DNA of 64,000 nt from Asterias rubens (Eukaryota; Echinodermata; Asteroidea; Forcipulatida; Asteriidae): positions 2,544,501-2,608,500 of the forward strand of contig NC_047083.1 of assembly GCF_902459465.1 (NCBI RefSeq). Direction: 5' to 3'. Shown here one piece after another: positions 25,018 to 37,886 of this stretch. Every line of letters begins with the position of its first letter. Positions within the stretch are counted from its first letter, which is position 1. Position numbers and translations under genes: made by a program. Below the pieces are notes generated by a model. It was given only the letters and a program-made list of their open reading frames with translations, ran no database searches and was not told the origin of the DNA.

Positions 25018-25140
25018 GCATGACAAAACACACTGATTCAGTGAACACTGACACACTGATTCAAAACACTGACACACTGATTCAAAACACACTGATTCAA
25101 AACACACCGATTCAAAACACACTGATTCAGTGACTGATTC
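25018..25140 (+). repeat. Minisatellite of CACACTGATTCAAAA-type units
   Basis: ACTGATTCAAAACACAC recurs with small length changes, ending in ACTGATTCAGTG repeats. Confidence 0.85.
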
Positions 25141-25169
25141 AGTGACCTAGCCCTAGCTAGGCTACCCCG

Positions 25170-25435
25170 CAGCCCCCCTCGGCCCTACTTTAATAACGGA
25201 CCGGGTCTTCACGCTAACGCTCGTGGGGGACGGAGCGCCGCTGGCCCCCAGCCACCTCTCCGACGAGTGCCTCCCACTCTGCACTTTGCCGTGCACCCAG
25301 AACACCGTCTTTCCACTAAGTCGGGGCCCCGTGCCGGGCCCCCACTGCAGCCGGGCGAGAGCCCCGCATTATTAATATTACTAACGAGGGCTACCGGATT
25401 ACCGGTCTGTTCATTTTCTTCCTCCAAGGTTCTAC
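25170..25435. other. GC-rich island of unknown nature
   Basis: About 260 bp, much richer in GC and CpG than the AT-rich surroundings. A minus-strand open frame of about 70 codons lies here but has no ATG start. I do not recognise it as rRNA, tRNA or a known protein. It could be a CpG-rich promoter or 5' exon. Confidence 0.4.
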
Positions 25436-25688
25436 CTTATGGCTATGCCCTTGTCCTTGGTTATTTTAATAGTATTTGGGGAGACAAAAACTACAATTAC
25501 AATACTTACTTTTTAAGTACAAATTTTGGTACACGAAAACTGCTCTCGCCGCGCCGCCAGCAAATTGGTATTCGACCGATCTCGCAAAGCAAAGTGTAGT
25601 CTGGTTCACAGACCCCAAAAACTCCGACTAGGCTCTAAGATTTTTAACAAGAGACGTCAAGGAATCTTTGCGCAAGGGACCAGACTCA

Positions 25689-25817
25689 GGCCGTGTCCGA
25701 AACGGCGACTTCGGCTACAGCTACGTCTAGATCAGCGCGTCTACCAGTGTTGAAGAATAGGCAGACGCGCGCGATCTAGCCGTAGCTGTAGCCGAAGTCG
25801 CCGTTTCGGACACGGCC
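25689..25817. mobile_element. Palindromic element with GGCCGTGTCCGAAACGGC arms
   Basis: GGCCGTGTCCGAAACGGCGA and its exact inverse bound a 129-bp element; the inner arms (CTTCGGCTACAGCTACG / CGTAGCTGTAGCCGAAG) are also perfect. Typical of a small MITE. Confidence 0.88.
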
Positions 25818-25836
25818 TAAGCAAAGTGTCAAACAT

Positions 25837-25950
25837 GTCAGGTGACCAAGATTTTTTTTAAAGGTCACATGTCATCAATCCTGCCTTTGCACGTGCGCGC
25901 TGTTTGTTTACGCAGGGTTTGGTTTATACCATTTTGTAAAACAGGTAAAC
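25837..25950. promoter_or_regulatory. Block shared by DRAM A, B and C upstream regions (A copy)
   Basis: Starts GTCAGGTGAC (one base from the CLEAR element GTCACGTGAC), then GGTCACATG, GCACGTGC, TTGTTTACGC and TTTATACCATTTTGTAAAA. Equivalent words in the same order occur at 36015-36121 and 45000-45150. It lies 3.9 kb upstream of the DRAM A ATG. A promoter role is inferred. Confidence 0.45.
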
Positions 25951-26403
25951 ATAAACAAAAGCTAATATATACTTCACATAATTTATATTATTTTAATCGT
26001 AATCTTTTTAATAAATTTACAATATATATTTAATGTACATCAGGTTAGTAAAAAAAAAAAATAGAATAAGACTATAAGAGCAAAACGTATATTTAAGAAA
26101 AGCAACTTTCAAATCGAAAATTAATAAATTACCTCAAAGAGAAGTTCAGTCGCCTTATCGTTGGTGGCGAGCTTTTAGAGTTTGTTTACAAACAACAAGT
26201 GACAGTGTGCTTCCTTTTTCAATCATGGGGTTTCTCTCACGAGTCTGATGACCATAGGTTGCTGAATTGATGATTGAAGTAACGTAGTTTTTGAGAAAAA
26301 GGTAAATTCTCACTCAAATCTCAAATATTTAAAACTGCAGGCTTCAGACCTGAGGCCTTGTTAGTATTATTATATTACTTAATTAAATAAAGCCATCTGT
26401 CTG

Positions 26404-26742
26404 AAAACCACAAGGGTGTTTTTTCTTTCATTATTCTCTTGCAACTAGCCACTAGGGTGACCATTTGAGTCCACATTTTCACAGATTTGTTATTTTATGA
26501 ATTATGGTTGAGTGCGTACCCTAACACCAAGTCATCATTGGAAGCGCCACCCATTGAAATACCGCCCTTATCAACGTGAACCCAATGCAGTAAAGAGGGG
26601 CACATAGGCTAGGCTGCAGCTTCAAGAATCAAGCCTCAACACCAAAGTAATGTAAGAATAGTGGTTTTTGACAATTATCAAAGGTGTTCAGTGCCTTTAA
26701 GGCAGTGGACACTATTGGTAATTACTCAACATAATCATAGCA
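26404..26742. mobile_element. Two abutting family 1 fragments sharing one TTAA
   Basis: A right-end part (26404-26700) finishes CAGTGCCTTTAA, and the same TTAA immediately opens a second left end, GGCAGTGGACACTATTGG, which breaks off near 26742. Confidence 0.8.
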
Positions 26743-26913
26743 ACAAAGGAGCATTCGCTACAGTCTAAACACGTTATGCACATTACGTCATTTCAAAAGT
26801 AGGGCGCCCTCACCTAGAGGTCAAAAGGAGGCTGTTCATTGGCCAGTACTGTGATTGTTTTGTCTCCTTTTTTTCCTCTAAGACGGCGGCTGGATGAGGT
26901 CAATGCATAAGGT

Positions 26914-29900
26914 CTATACAAGGGAGTCATATTTTAAATGCAGTGACCTATGACACTGTTCAACCCCGAAGGTCTGAAACTCGTGGACAAACGTGAGGAA
27001 GAAGAACATACCAGAGAATGCAGTAGCCCACTCCGACATTGCACTGACATCCGTGAAGATAGAGCGCTGAAATCAAATGAGAACGATCACTGGCTAGAAG
27101 AGAGCTTAGCTTTATAAAAACTATTGCAACAAAAACCTATTCAAACTCCCTAAACAACACCCCCCCCCAACTATGGTAGTATGGTAGTCTAATGACCCAA
27201 GTGTTGCCCAATAAGCCATTTGCAACTTAGACTTGAATAATGTCTGGTACATTGACTCGCTTAGTTACAATGCACCGCTTACATTTGAATTCCTCAGACT
27301 ATTGAGACAGTTGCTACGCAACGCGATTAGGGGCAAGTTTACTTACCAAATCTTGCGGAAACCCTCTGTATTCACCCAACATATCAAACAAGGCAACTAA
27401 ATAAATAGTCAAGTCAAGGTTTATAATAATTTAAGCTCATAAACTTGCTAAGCACAAACCAATTTGATATTTAAGCACAACAAAGTTGAAAAGTCTAAAA
27501 TAAGTTTCCGTATAATGCCTAAAAACGGGGGTTCTTCATGACTAGAAAGTGTTTTAAAGTTTGCTTTTCTGAGAATCCTTTGCTTCTCCACCAGAACAAA
27601 ATAAATAATAAAATTACAACCCTCTGAAGTATAAAACCCCCCTTCTGATATTAGTGAAACGGTTCAGTCTAGGACATGAAACGCACTAAAGGCCTGTGTG
27701 CTTCGTTTTTGAAAGGGAAAGGGCACCAAGGTTTTTTTTTCTTGGTAAAGGGCACTCTAGAGCATCAAGGGCACCAAGGCAATGGAGGCCTCCGTGAAGT
27801 ATCAGGCTTGTCACTGTGGACTTTGCAACTGGAAAAGAACCCCACAAAACACATAGCTTCTGCTGCCTGTAAGAAACACGCTGCCTTGGACAGGGCTTTT
27901 ATGATGAACGTTTCAAAAGGATACATGATATCATGAAGAGCAGAGTTACGATGGACAGCGACAATCGCAGACGACTCGTTTGTAGAGAGCAGTGCTGAGG
28001 TGTCAGCTTGAAAGAAATCCATGTCTGGATGAACTCATAAACGGTACCCATAATGAAGCACATACTCGCTCCAAATATGTGGACAATGTATATATTGGTT
28101 ATCTAAACAAATAAAACAAACACACAAAGAAAACAGTCACAGCTTAATACAAGAAAGTCTGAACATGAGATCCAGCAGTCGATTTCACCAAACTCATCCT
28201 AACTTACGATTAATCTTGGGACTTACGACGAGCCTCAGCCTTGCACTGTAGCATTTAAACCTTAAGGCAGTGGACACTATTGGTAATTACTCAAAATAAT
28301 TATGAGCATTAAACCTTATATGGTAAAGAGAAAAGGGGAGAGGTTGATAGTATAAAACATTGTGAGAAACGGCTCCCGCTGAAGTGACACAGTTTTCGAG
28401 AAAGAAGTAATTTTCCACGAATTTGATTTTTAAACCTGGATTTAGAATTTGAGGTCTCGAAATCAACCATCTAAACGCACACAACTTCGTGTTACAAGGG
28501 TGTTTTTTCTTTCATTATTATCTCGCAACTTCGACTACCGATTGAGCTCAAATTTTCACAGGTTTGTTATTTTGTGCATATGTTGAGATACACCAACTGT
28601 GAAGACTAGTCTTTGACAATTACCAATAGTGTCTAGTGTCTTTAAGGATGTTTCTAGAGACAACCTATACCTCAATGCATGCAGCATTCGCCAGTCATAC
28701 CCAAAACTGTATCCACTAATGCAGACCCAACCTAACAATCAGCTTACCTGGAAGTTTGCCACAATGCTCATCCCCGACACTGCCAAGGATCCGAAGAAGA
28801 ATCCCCCTTTATTCCATTTTAGAACGTTCCATGGGACCTCAGGGTTGTAACCCTTCACCTGTTTATAGCGGGTTAAAGCTGTGGCGAAACCTGAGTAGGG
28901 GAAAAAGAAAACAACATTTTGATTTTGTTGACTACACAATAATAATAATACTAGTGGCTTCTTATAAAGCGCTCAAATCCCTCACTCAGTGCGCTTTAGC
29001 ATTCAATTTTTCCATGCAGAGCTATACATTTTGAAGTATGAGACATATTTCTTTTCATAGTACCTAATGACCCATTTCACCTGACGTCATCATCAGAAAA
29101 ATCTTGGATGCGCCATTTTGGTGGTCAATGTCAACGTGTGTTATTCAGTGAAGTGCGCATTTTTAGTAGACGCAGCGTTTACACGTAAGCCTATTGACCA
29201 CCAACATGGTCCACAGTTGCTATCACAAAGGAAATCATTGTGGTGAGCGTGGCATCAGTCGCCGCGTGTGACGGGGGGGTCAATAGCAAGGATTGACAAG
29301 GTGATCAGCTGTGGCGCAATATGCAGCCAACCTAACCAGGAACACTGGCGCTAACTCCTGTTTAGGAAAAGTGCACTTAGTTATTTTACATGCATTACAT
29401 AACACACGGGACCTTTGGCTTCAGTCCCATCTGAAGGCGGAGCAATAATGGTTAAAAGTCTTGCTTAAAGACACAAGTATCACGACCGGGACTCGAATTA
29501 GGGGCCGCAGTGATGGAACTCACCGAAAAATGATGCAAGATTGAGAAATTGACTGAATAAACAACTTTCAGGCGGTGTAGCTCCATCGTCACTATGGGAT
29601 AATAAATAAAATAGTAAATATTCAATAAATAACTAACAAAGTACTTTAAAGGCACTAGACACTATCGGTAATTATTCAAAATAACTTTAAGCTTAAAACC
29701 TTACTTGGTAACGAGTAATGGAGAGCTGTTGATAGTATAAAACATTGTGAGAACTGGCCCCCTCTGAAGTAAAGTAGTTTTCGAGAAAGAAGTAATTTTC
29801 CACGAATTTGATTTTGAGACCTCAGAATTAGATTTTGAGGTCTTGAAATCAAGCATCTGAAAGCACGAAACTTGTGCTGCAATGTAATTTTTTCATTCAT

Positions 29901-32900
29901 TATTCTCTCGCAACTTTGACGACCAATTGAGCTCCAATTGTCACAGGTTTGTTATTTTATGCAGATATTGAGATACGCCAAGTGAGAATACTGGTCTTTG
30001 ACAAATTACCAAAGGTGTCCAGTGTCTTTAAAGCTTAAAACTGACGAGGGCCTTGATGGGAAATAAGACACTTGATCATTTTCTCTCAAACACTTTGTTC
30101 TGACAAACAATGGACACACAATGTTTTCTTTTGTGGCAGTAATCGTGGACATATTGCCCCTTCCGTGCGAGTGTCAGGAAAAGTACATGCAAACCACAAA
30201 CTTCTCGTTATTTCCTTGTTCCTGACATCTGGAACCACAATATTTGTTTAACTTATTCTACAATCAGCTTACCAGTTGTCAAAACAGGAGGAACAGTGCC
30301 CAATTTTATAGAGCGGCTAAGCACGAAAATTTCCTTAGCATGAACCTTCTTCCTTGATAAAAACGGGATTACCAACCAATTAATTTAAAATTGTTGCACA
30401 TTGCTTGTTACTGGTATTCAGTTTTTGTTTACTTATCCTGAAAATCAAGTGGAAATTTGGTTTGTAATTCTGTTGGTTTTTTTTTCAAGGCAAATATTTC
30501 TTGCTTAGGAAATTGGGCACTAGAAACAAGAATGTTAAGTTTTTATGTTACAACCAAATTAAGGACAATGTGTTTTATGCTGAAAATGATGAGTGTTTTT
30601 TTGTACTGCAAGTTCTCCTCTCTCACACAAAGGATTAAAGACACTGTACACTATTGGTAATTGTCAAAGACAAGTCTTTTCACTAGGTGTATCTCAACGT
30701 ATGCATAAAATATCAAACCTGTGAAAATTTGAGCTCAATTGGTCATCGAACTTGCGAGATAATAATGAAAAAACCAAAAACACCCTTGTCGCACGAACTT
30801 GTGTGCTTTCAGATGCTTGATTTCGAGACCTCAAATGAATATCTAAACTTGAGGTCTCGAAATCAAATTCGCGGAAAAGTACTTCTTTCTCAGAAACTAC
30901 ATCACTTCAGAGAAAGCCGTTTCTCACAATGTTTTATACTATCAACCTCTCCGCATTACTCGTTATCAAGTAGGGTTTTATGCTAATAAATATTTTGAGT
31001 AATTACCAAGTGTCCACTGCCTTAAAGGATTCGGGTACTTTTTCAAAATGTCCACAGATTTACATTTAACTTACAGGGTTTCAAGATAATGATAGTGGAA
31101 AGCTTGTCTTCAAATATTACTAACTAAAGTTGTGTAGTTTTTGAGAAACGAGTAAAACAAGTCACAAAATAGTTTTGGTCTCATGAGACCAAAATTATTT
31201 TAGCAAGTAAAATTCCCTTAACCAGTTATGATATTATACCAAAACCATAGCATAACTGGTGAATACGTTTTGACATGCTAAAACTGAGACAAAAATTATT
31301 ACCTTTACTCATTTCTCAAAAACTACAGCACCTCAGTAAGTAAAATTTCAAGGGAAGCTTTCTACTATTATAATCTTCAAACTGTGTAAGTTTAATGAAT
31401 ATCTGTGGACATTGTGTTTTTTTGTTAGGAAAAAGTACATACCTTTAAAGCTTACTACTCACAGGTTTGTTCACATGAACACTTTATCGGCTCTACCAAC
31501 CCTCATCTAATTTTAACCCATCACGCTTAGAAATCGTAGCATGATTTTGCACAATTGATTGTGAAACTTGGAAAAACCCTTGTAATCCAACCAAAAGACT
31601 TCTCCCTCGAAATCACAATTTAGTGCATGGACCTTTCTATTGCAACTCACAGCCCTGGGTTTTTACAAGGTTGGAAAACCACAGGAAGTCAAAATAAAAG
31701 CAAAACCATAGCCGCAGTTTGGAATAAATGTTACACAAACTATACATAGTCCTATAATTAATTTAAAAAAAGGTTGATTTTGGTGACAAGCTAACTAACC
31801 ATGGAATGTAAAAAAAAAAGTTTTAAAAACATAGCAACTGTTACTAATCGAGGGATGTTTGCAGAAAATTTAGAATTTGGTCACAACATGAGTTACGCCA
31901 TTAAAGGAACATGTTGCCTTGGATCGGTCGAGTTGGTCTTTGAAAAGTGAGTGTTTATAACCGTTTGTTATAAAATGCATATGATTAGAAAGATGTTTTA
32001 AAGTAGAATACAATGATCAACACACATTTGCCTCGAAGTTGCGTGGTTTTCCTTTTACTTTGCGAACTACCACGGTCGGCCATTTATGGGAGTAAAAAAT
32101 TTGACTCCCATAAATGGCCGACCGTGTTTGTTGACGAGGTAAAAGGAAAACCACGCAATTTTGAGGCATGTTTGTGTAGATCATTGTATTCTACTTTTAA
32201 AATATCTTTCTAAACATAATGCATTTTATAACAAACACTTTTCAAAGACCAACTCGACCGATCCAAGGCAACGTGTTCCTTTAAATGTTTTGCTAACAAT
32301 CGGCCAGCCACATCCAGCACCATTTTTTAGCAACAATGGAAAGGTCTTTATGCTGGGGAGGGGGGGGGGGGCCTTGTGACAAAAGGGCTTTGTACGATTA
32401 AACATTGTGGATTGTGCAATCGACTGGATCAGGTTTTTAAAAAACATCTGTGAATTTGTTTTCCCCCAAAAAGGTTGTGTTGGTTCAATAACAGATAAAT
32501 AAACTATAATGGAGCTACAGTAAAAAGATGGAAAATACCTTATTGATGGAAATATTGGCTTGACGTGACCGAGTGCAACAGCTATACAATACCTGCAAAA
32601 AAATAATTTCAAAAGTTACTTAAAAAACAGTTATTTGACCCCCTAACCTACCTCTAAGCCTAATTTGATAGAGCTTCTTATAAGCACTAAAAGTAGCTAA
32701 GCCAACACAAATCCATAAATAAGTTACCAGCCAAAGTGACAATTTGACATTACAATTTGTGACTGTGTCGTGTTTTGCCCTTGGCAGAAATTGTTTTTAA
32801 CAATATTTGTTGCTTGCTTTAAAAGCAAACAATGATTAAAAAAGTTACTTCTAAATCAATTACTTTACCTTCCTTACCTACTCCTAAGCCTCCTTTAATA

Positions 32901-35115
32901 GGCTTAAGCACAAAAAGTAAGCTAAGCCAGCACAAATCCATAAAGAGGTTACCATTCAAAATACTAACCTAACATTACAGTTTGTGCTTTGGCCTTGGCA
33001 GAAAATCGTTTAACAATGTTTTTTTTTTCTTCTTGAAAGCAGCTCGAAATTTGCCCCTGGTGGGTGGGTTTTCCTTTTGAACCATTGATTTGTTCAACAC
33101 TGAATGGTTTATATGTGTATACATGTAGTGGTTAGGACTCTGAGCTCACTGTTTAGGGCCATTCAGATTATCAGAAAAGTCAAGGTTAAACAAAAATCAA
33201 CTTTGTTTCTCTCTTTAAAACAAAAATTGTTTTGACTCACCCTGTCAGCCACCATACCAGTGATTTTGATGTTTAGATTGAATGGCTTCATATGAGAATC
33301 AATACACTGAAGAACTGATATTTGATATAATAGGGCCCAAGTCTTGATCAACCAGATTTTTTTAAGGTTTCCAGTATCGGTAGTTTTCAATGGCTTTTCC
33401 TGGCTAAAAGGGTTTGGATACTTTTTGTTTGAAACAAGACACAGATTTACATTAAAATTACTTGGTTTAAAGATTATGATAGCAGGATGCTTCCCTTCAA
33501 ATTTTACTTGCTGAGGTGCTGTAGCTTTTGGGAAATTAGGAAAACATTCCACAAAAAAGGTTGTTCTCTCAAGGAGACTCAAAATTATTTATTCCTTATT
33601 TCTCAGCAAGTAATATTGTAGCTTTCTACCATCAATGTAAATTTATCTACAAAAAGTACCCAAAGGCTTTAAACGAACAACCTTAATTGAAGGTTATAGT
33701 CAGGAATGTTTTTGTTTTTCTTCAAAAACTTTAACAAGTTAAAACAGTCATCCTGGTACCCAGCACTGACAATATACTCACGGTATTATAATAGAAAGAC
33801 TCAAGAAGAACGCAAACAGTAGCGGCAACCAGCTAAGATCAAAAGAGAGCCAATTCCTCAGTGAAATAAAACTCTTCTTCTGTGCTACACTCTGTAGGCT
33901 GTAGGGGAAAAAGAAAGAAACAAAATAATTTGTGTTCAACTTTCCAAATTCCAAATATTACCCTCAAAATTCCTTAGAATACTAAAACTCTTCTTTTGCG
34001 GTACACTCTGTAGGCTGTGAGGAAAAAAAAGAAGTAAAATTTGCTTACAACTTCCAAATTTACCCTCTCAGATTTTTTTTAGACTGCACAGTGACTCTAC
34101 AAAAGGAGAGGACAAATTTGCTTAAAACTTCCAAGTTTACTCTCACAAATTTGATTTAGACTGCACATGGACTCAACAAAAAAAGGAGACGATTGTTTAA
34201 AACTTCAAAAATTTTCCTCACAAATTGCACATTGAGTCTGAATAAATTATATTTTAGAGTCTAACCACCGATTCTTTTCAGAAACAACAGTATTCAAAAG
34301 ATATATATTCACACGGTGTTACCGCAAACATTTCTTCAGTTATACTTCCACTATGATCTTGTAAGCACAAAATCTTGCAAAGCACAGAAAATTATTGCTA
34401 AGCAGAAATTGGTTACGCAAAAAAAAGTACCTAAAGTTAAAATTGTGGTGTTCCACCCATTTCTTGGCTTACCATAGATTTTGCTAAGCTTTTTTTCTTC
34501 TGCTAAACAGCTTTAAGAAATCAGAATTTAAGAATTTAGTTGTATGACAATGTATCTGATTTAATTTTCAAGAGGCTGAGAGACTTCTAAATATTTTTTG
34601 AGTATTTTTGAATTTTTAGCATTTACCATTGTTTGCTATAGGAGTTATACGCACCCTCACCAGTTAAAAAAATCCAATGCTTTGCATACACGGTTTGAAT
34701 TTGAGGGGGAAATCTCACGGCCACACGACCGGAAATGTTTTATAAATTGTTTTTATAAATACACAGAGTTTAACTTTTGAACTGTTTAAATTTTAACAAG
34801 TAAACACGAACAAGAGAGAGAATATTTTATCTCATTTGTATTCTATACTCTTTAATATTAGACCATGGACTCTGGATCGAGAAGGACTGAAAGTCAACAC
34901 TTGAACAAAAACATAAAATCACGAGTTAACTGTCCCTGGTATAGTGTAGTAAAATCTCTGGCTTGGCTCTATGTGTAATTTACGAATTGCCAGACCACGA
35001 GCAAGTTGTCTAGAATTAACTGAAACTTTTAACCGAAATACCCTTTTAATTGAAGCAGTAGGTCTGTCGAATCGTAAGTTGTAGTTGCCTCACTTCCCAG
35101 TTTATCGTTCTCCAT
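26914..35115 (-). CDS. DRAM-family membrane protein, paralogue B (278 aa)
   Basis: Exons on the minus strand, 5' to 3': 35115-35042, 33898-33782, 32592-32539, 29591-29524, 28890-28748, 28102-27925, 27396-27347, 27066-26914 (TAG). Lengths 74, 117, 54, 68, 143, 178, 50 and 153 bp give 279 codons in frame. Internal exon lengths equal those of A except exons 2 and 7. Visible: an N-terminus beginning MENDKLGSEATTTYDSTD, LSWLPLL, GHVKPIFPSISDDGATPPES, TRYKQVKGY, GMSIVANFQ, WISFKLTPQHCSL and a final span with MSEWATA. Two adjacent AGs flank exon 2; only the upstream one keeps the frame. Same family role as A, inferred. The introns are the largest of the cluster because of repeats. Confidence 0.9.
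27397..27924 (-). other. U12-type intron of DRAM B (exon 6 to 7)
   Basis: Donor GTATCCTTTT and branch-like ACCTTGACT (27412-27420 complement), with the A 17 nt before the TAG acceptor. Confidence 0.82.
28262..28645. mobile_element. Family 1 TTAA-ended element in DRAM B intron
   Basis: 384 bp with both ends; the right end is mutated to GTGTCTAGTGTCTTTAA. Lies between exons 5 and 6. Confidence 0.88.
28938..29060 (-). mobile_element. SINE-like body fragment
   Basis: AATAATACTAGTGGCTTCTT, then TCACTCAGTGCGCTTTAGC. The body then seems interrupted by the TTGACC-end element and resumes near 29300 (ACCAGGAACACTGGCG). Confidence 0.55.
29068..29290. mobile_element. TTGACC-end inverted-repeat element, copy 3
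   Basis: The most complete copy: ATGACCCATTTCACCTGACG, GGATGCGCCATTTTGGTGGT and TATTGACCACCAACATGGTC, ending GGGGGTCAATAGC. Confidence 0.7.
29646..30031. mobile_element. Family 1 TTAA-ended element in DRAM B intron
   Basis: 386 bp, ends diverged (GGCACTAGACACTATCGG). It lies 55 bp upstream of the exon 4 acceptor. Confidence 0.87.
30635..31025. mobile_element. Family 1 TTAA-ended element in DRAM B intron
   Basis: 391 bp; its right TTAA is shared with the next, unrelated element that starts at 31022. Confidence 0.87.
31022..31448. mobile_element. Family 3 TTAA-ended element
   Basis: The left end TTAAAGGATTCGGGTACTTT is answered by AAAAAGTACATACCTTTAA. Inner arms: TCCACAGATTTACAT and its inverse ATATCTGTGGAC, and GGTCTCATGAGACC near the centre. 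Non-coding. Confidence 0.82.
31901..32284. mobile_element. Family 2 TTAA-ended element, full-length palindrome
   Basis: Family 2: the ends TTAAAGGAACATGTTGCCTT / AGGCAACGTGTTCCTTTAA are inverted and the element folds back almost entirely on itself, with a centre of GGGAGTAAAAAATTTGACTCCC. 384 bp, non-coding. In a DRAM B intron. Confidence 0.92.
33405..33672. mobile_element. Family 3 TTAA-ended element, shorter copy
   Basis: Left GGGTTTGGATACTTTTTG, right AAAAAGTACCCAAAGGCTTTAA, with GACACAGATTTACATT inside; related to 31022-31448. Confidence 0.7.
33976..34022 (-). pseudogene. Relic copy of DRAM B exon 2 acceptor region
   Basis: About 40 bp nearly the same as 33867-33906 (start of exon 2 with its double AG), lying just upstream in the intron. 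Shorter pieces with TTTGCTTA and AAACTTCCAA-like words repeat to about 34250. Confidence 0.6.
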
Positions 35116-36014
35116 TTCACCAATTCCTCAAAAACAGAGTTTCAGTGGAGAGCAAACAGCAAAATGGATGATGCTAAAACTGCGGGCAGTTTGGTGTCGT
35201 GTGTACAGCGTGCAAGTAGTGAAGTGTGACGGTAGATCAATGCTTGATGATGTAAACTGGTTTCGGGGTCAGTGGGATGGGACAGTTAATCCATGGAGAG
35301 GTACACAAAGAAGTGGTCCTTGTAACAAGACTACCTCAGTCTTTTAAATGAGCAGTATCCAGCTATTGAATTTCTGGGTAGTTCCGTTGGCTGCGCGCAC
35401 TCGCGTCCTTGAATTCTTCTCAGAATTAAAAACAATTTATTGAACGAATTTCTTCATTGGGAATGTGCCTTTATCAGTTTTTATATCATGAAGTGAAAGG
35501 CATTGTGCACTTTTGGCAATTAACACCATGCTGACGAGACAGTCAATCCATTCATGAAGGTAGAAATACATAATGATCTATTTATCATCCAGAGCTCATC
35601 AATAAATCTTAACTTCAACAATCAGAGAAAGAAGAGCTAAATTATACTCAAAATGAGCTCAACTATGCAGCAAAATGTTACAAAAACTGTTTTATTTTGA
35701 AAGAGTGTGGTAAGAAAAAAGAAAGACAAAAAATGCCGGATGGCGCCAGTGGTAGGGGGTTTAATCAAAGATAAGTCTTTAGAGTTTCAAGCGAAGTAAC
35801 CACTTAGCTAGGCCGGCACGAGTAATAGCTGTAGAATTAAATCTTTATATAGGTTTCTCTATTGCTATTGTGATTGTGCAATCAAACCCATGCACAAAAC
35901 CGTCTAGACTTGTGAACAAGTCGTTTATGATTTGTTGCGGTAAGATAGTCTATTCGTGGTGGTGGCGTAATGATCCGACAGCCATTTCACGACTTATCCA
36001 CAAGTCTAAAATCC

Positions 36015-36121
36015 GTCAGGTGACCAAGGTTACGCCCACACACAACACGAGTATCATTGTCACATGCACTTGTTATTGTTTACGCTGGTTATTGGGCCAT
36101 ACCATTTTTATTAGGAGGTAT
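36015..36121. promoter_or_regulatory. Block shared by DRAM A, B and C upstream regions (B copy)
   Basis: GTCAGGTGACCAAGG, GTCACATGCACTTG, ATTGTTTACGC and CCATACCATTTTTATTAG in the same order as the A copy. 0.9 kb upstream of the DRAM B ATG. Confidence 0.5.
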
Positions 36122-36662
36122 GTTTTACAACCACCGAATCGTTAGTTTGTTTTATTTCTTTATTTTAATCAAAACTGCTTCCAAAATATTGTTTACTTTT
36201 ATCTTTATTGCATTGAAATACAGTTAAAAATAGAATGAGTAAAACATATTTTTGTTTAAAAGATATAATTTTCACATCATTGTAAATAAAGTTCCTTAAA
36301 AAATAGTCGAGTCCCCCTAAGCGGCGCGCTTTTTCTTCAAAAAACTCGATGGAAAGCAAAACATCTACAGTCATAATATTACCATAGAGAAAAATTGTCC
36401 TTTCTCTATGATATAACCTATCAAATTTTGAGGAAATGACAAAATGGACGTCTGTATTTGACATTTCGAATTGTAACTTCCTCTTCTAAGAGAAAGTTAC
36501 AAAGACAAACCATTTCTCATTCCTTATAATATAAGGTTTCAACAAACATTACAATTATTAGATACAACATTACCAATGCAGTACAAGAAACAACGCAAGT
36601 AAACTTTGAAATCTTGTGACATAGAACAATAAACCAAAGTTGAAATGGAAACAGAACACTAG

Positions 36663-37047
36663 TTAAAGACAGTGGACACTATTGGTAATTGTCAAAGACT
36701 ATTCTTCACAGTTGGTGTATCTCGACATACGCATAATAACAAACCTGTGAAAATTTGAGCTCAATCGGTCGTCGAATTTGCGAGATATGAATGAAAGAAA
36801 AAAACACTCCTGTCACACGAAGTTGTGTGCTTTCTGATGCTTGATTTCGAGACCTCAAATTCTAAACTTGAGGTCTCAAAATCAAATCAGTGGAAAGTTA
36901 CTTCTTTCTCAGAAACTATGTCATTTCAGAGGGAGCTGTTTCTCACAATGTTTTATACCATCCATCTCCCTCCATTACTCGTAGTCAAGAAAGGTTTTAT
37001 GATGATAAATATTTTAAGTAATTACCAATAGTGTCCACTGCTTTTAA
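36663..37047. mobile_element. Family 1 TTAA-ended element upstream of DRAM B
   Basis: 385 bp, both ends and the inner pair present. Confidence 0.9.
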
Positions 37048-37886
37048 TAGATAAAAGTTTAAAAACTCATATAGTATATCAGAGAAGGACAGACCCATAT
37101 ATTTAATAAGATGGTCAGGATTAACTAAAGTAAATCTAACCACTGTGACTAAAAAGCCCCTATCAATCCGATCTTAAAATGGGAATACATTGTTTAGAAA
37201 ATAAATTACAAAACAGCTAAGGAGAACCTTGTTTAATAGCAATTATGATGATGACGGAATAAACATTGTTCATAATTATACACATGTCTATTTTAAAGAT
37301 TATTAAGAAAAATTACGCCTAATAATTTTGGCAAAATGTTGTTATAATTTAAGCAAAATTTTCTGATTGAAGCAGCTAATATAGATTTTCTCGGTCAATT
37401 TCGGAAAATGAGCAGCCAATTTAACCACCAGCTTATTCTATTTGGCACGAAATTGAATGCCACTGAAAAGGGTCATTCGATTTCATTTTAAGACTAGTCA
37501 AATGTACTTTTACGTTATTCGATTTAACAAAATAATCATTCAATTCATCAAAGCAGCATTCAAATTCACAGACGCTTCTTGAGGCGTGTGTGTCACGAAA
37601 AAGAATGACGATACGCTAAATTGAACAGGGTGCTAAAGGAATTTGACTCGGACTCAAAACGAAATTGAACGTCCGAATTCTGAGTTTGAAACGCAGTAAA
37701 ACTGGACAGGCAAAACAGTTTTAATTCGAATGCATGAAAATGAAATTGACTCCTCGTTTGCCGAAATTGGCCAAGAAAACCTATATTACCAGCAGATGTT
37801 TAGTGTCTGATTTATGTTTGTGCTCATGTGTTTTCTTTGGTTTCTTCCGCAAGGATAGGGAAAAGACACGTAATTGCTTTCCAGAA

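Larger units (their letters stand above)
22000..26900. other. Region between DRAM A start and DRAM B end
   Basis: No coding exon supported; the minus-strand frame near 23456-23965 has no recognisable similarity. It holds partial elements, a hairpin, a small minisatellite, a GC-rich island, a perfect-armed palindrome and the block shared with the other DRAM upstream regions. 22.0-22.5 kb and 23.3-24.4 kb look unique. Confidence 0.6.

Noticed and set aside
33884-33898. Downstream AG (CTACAG) as acceptor of DRAM B exon 2
   Set aside because: It would put a stop codon at once in the required phase; the AG six bases upstream keeps the frame.
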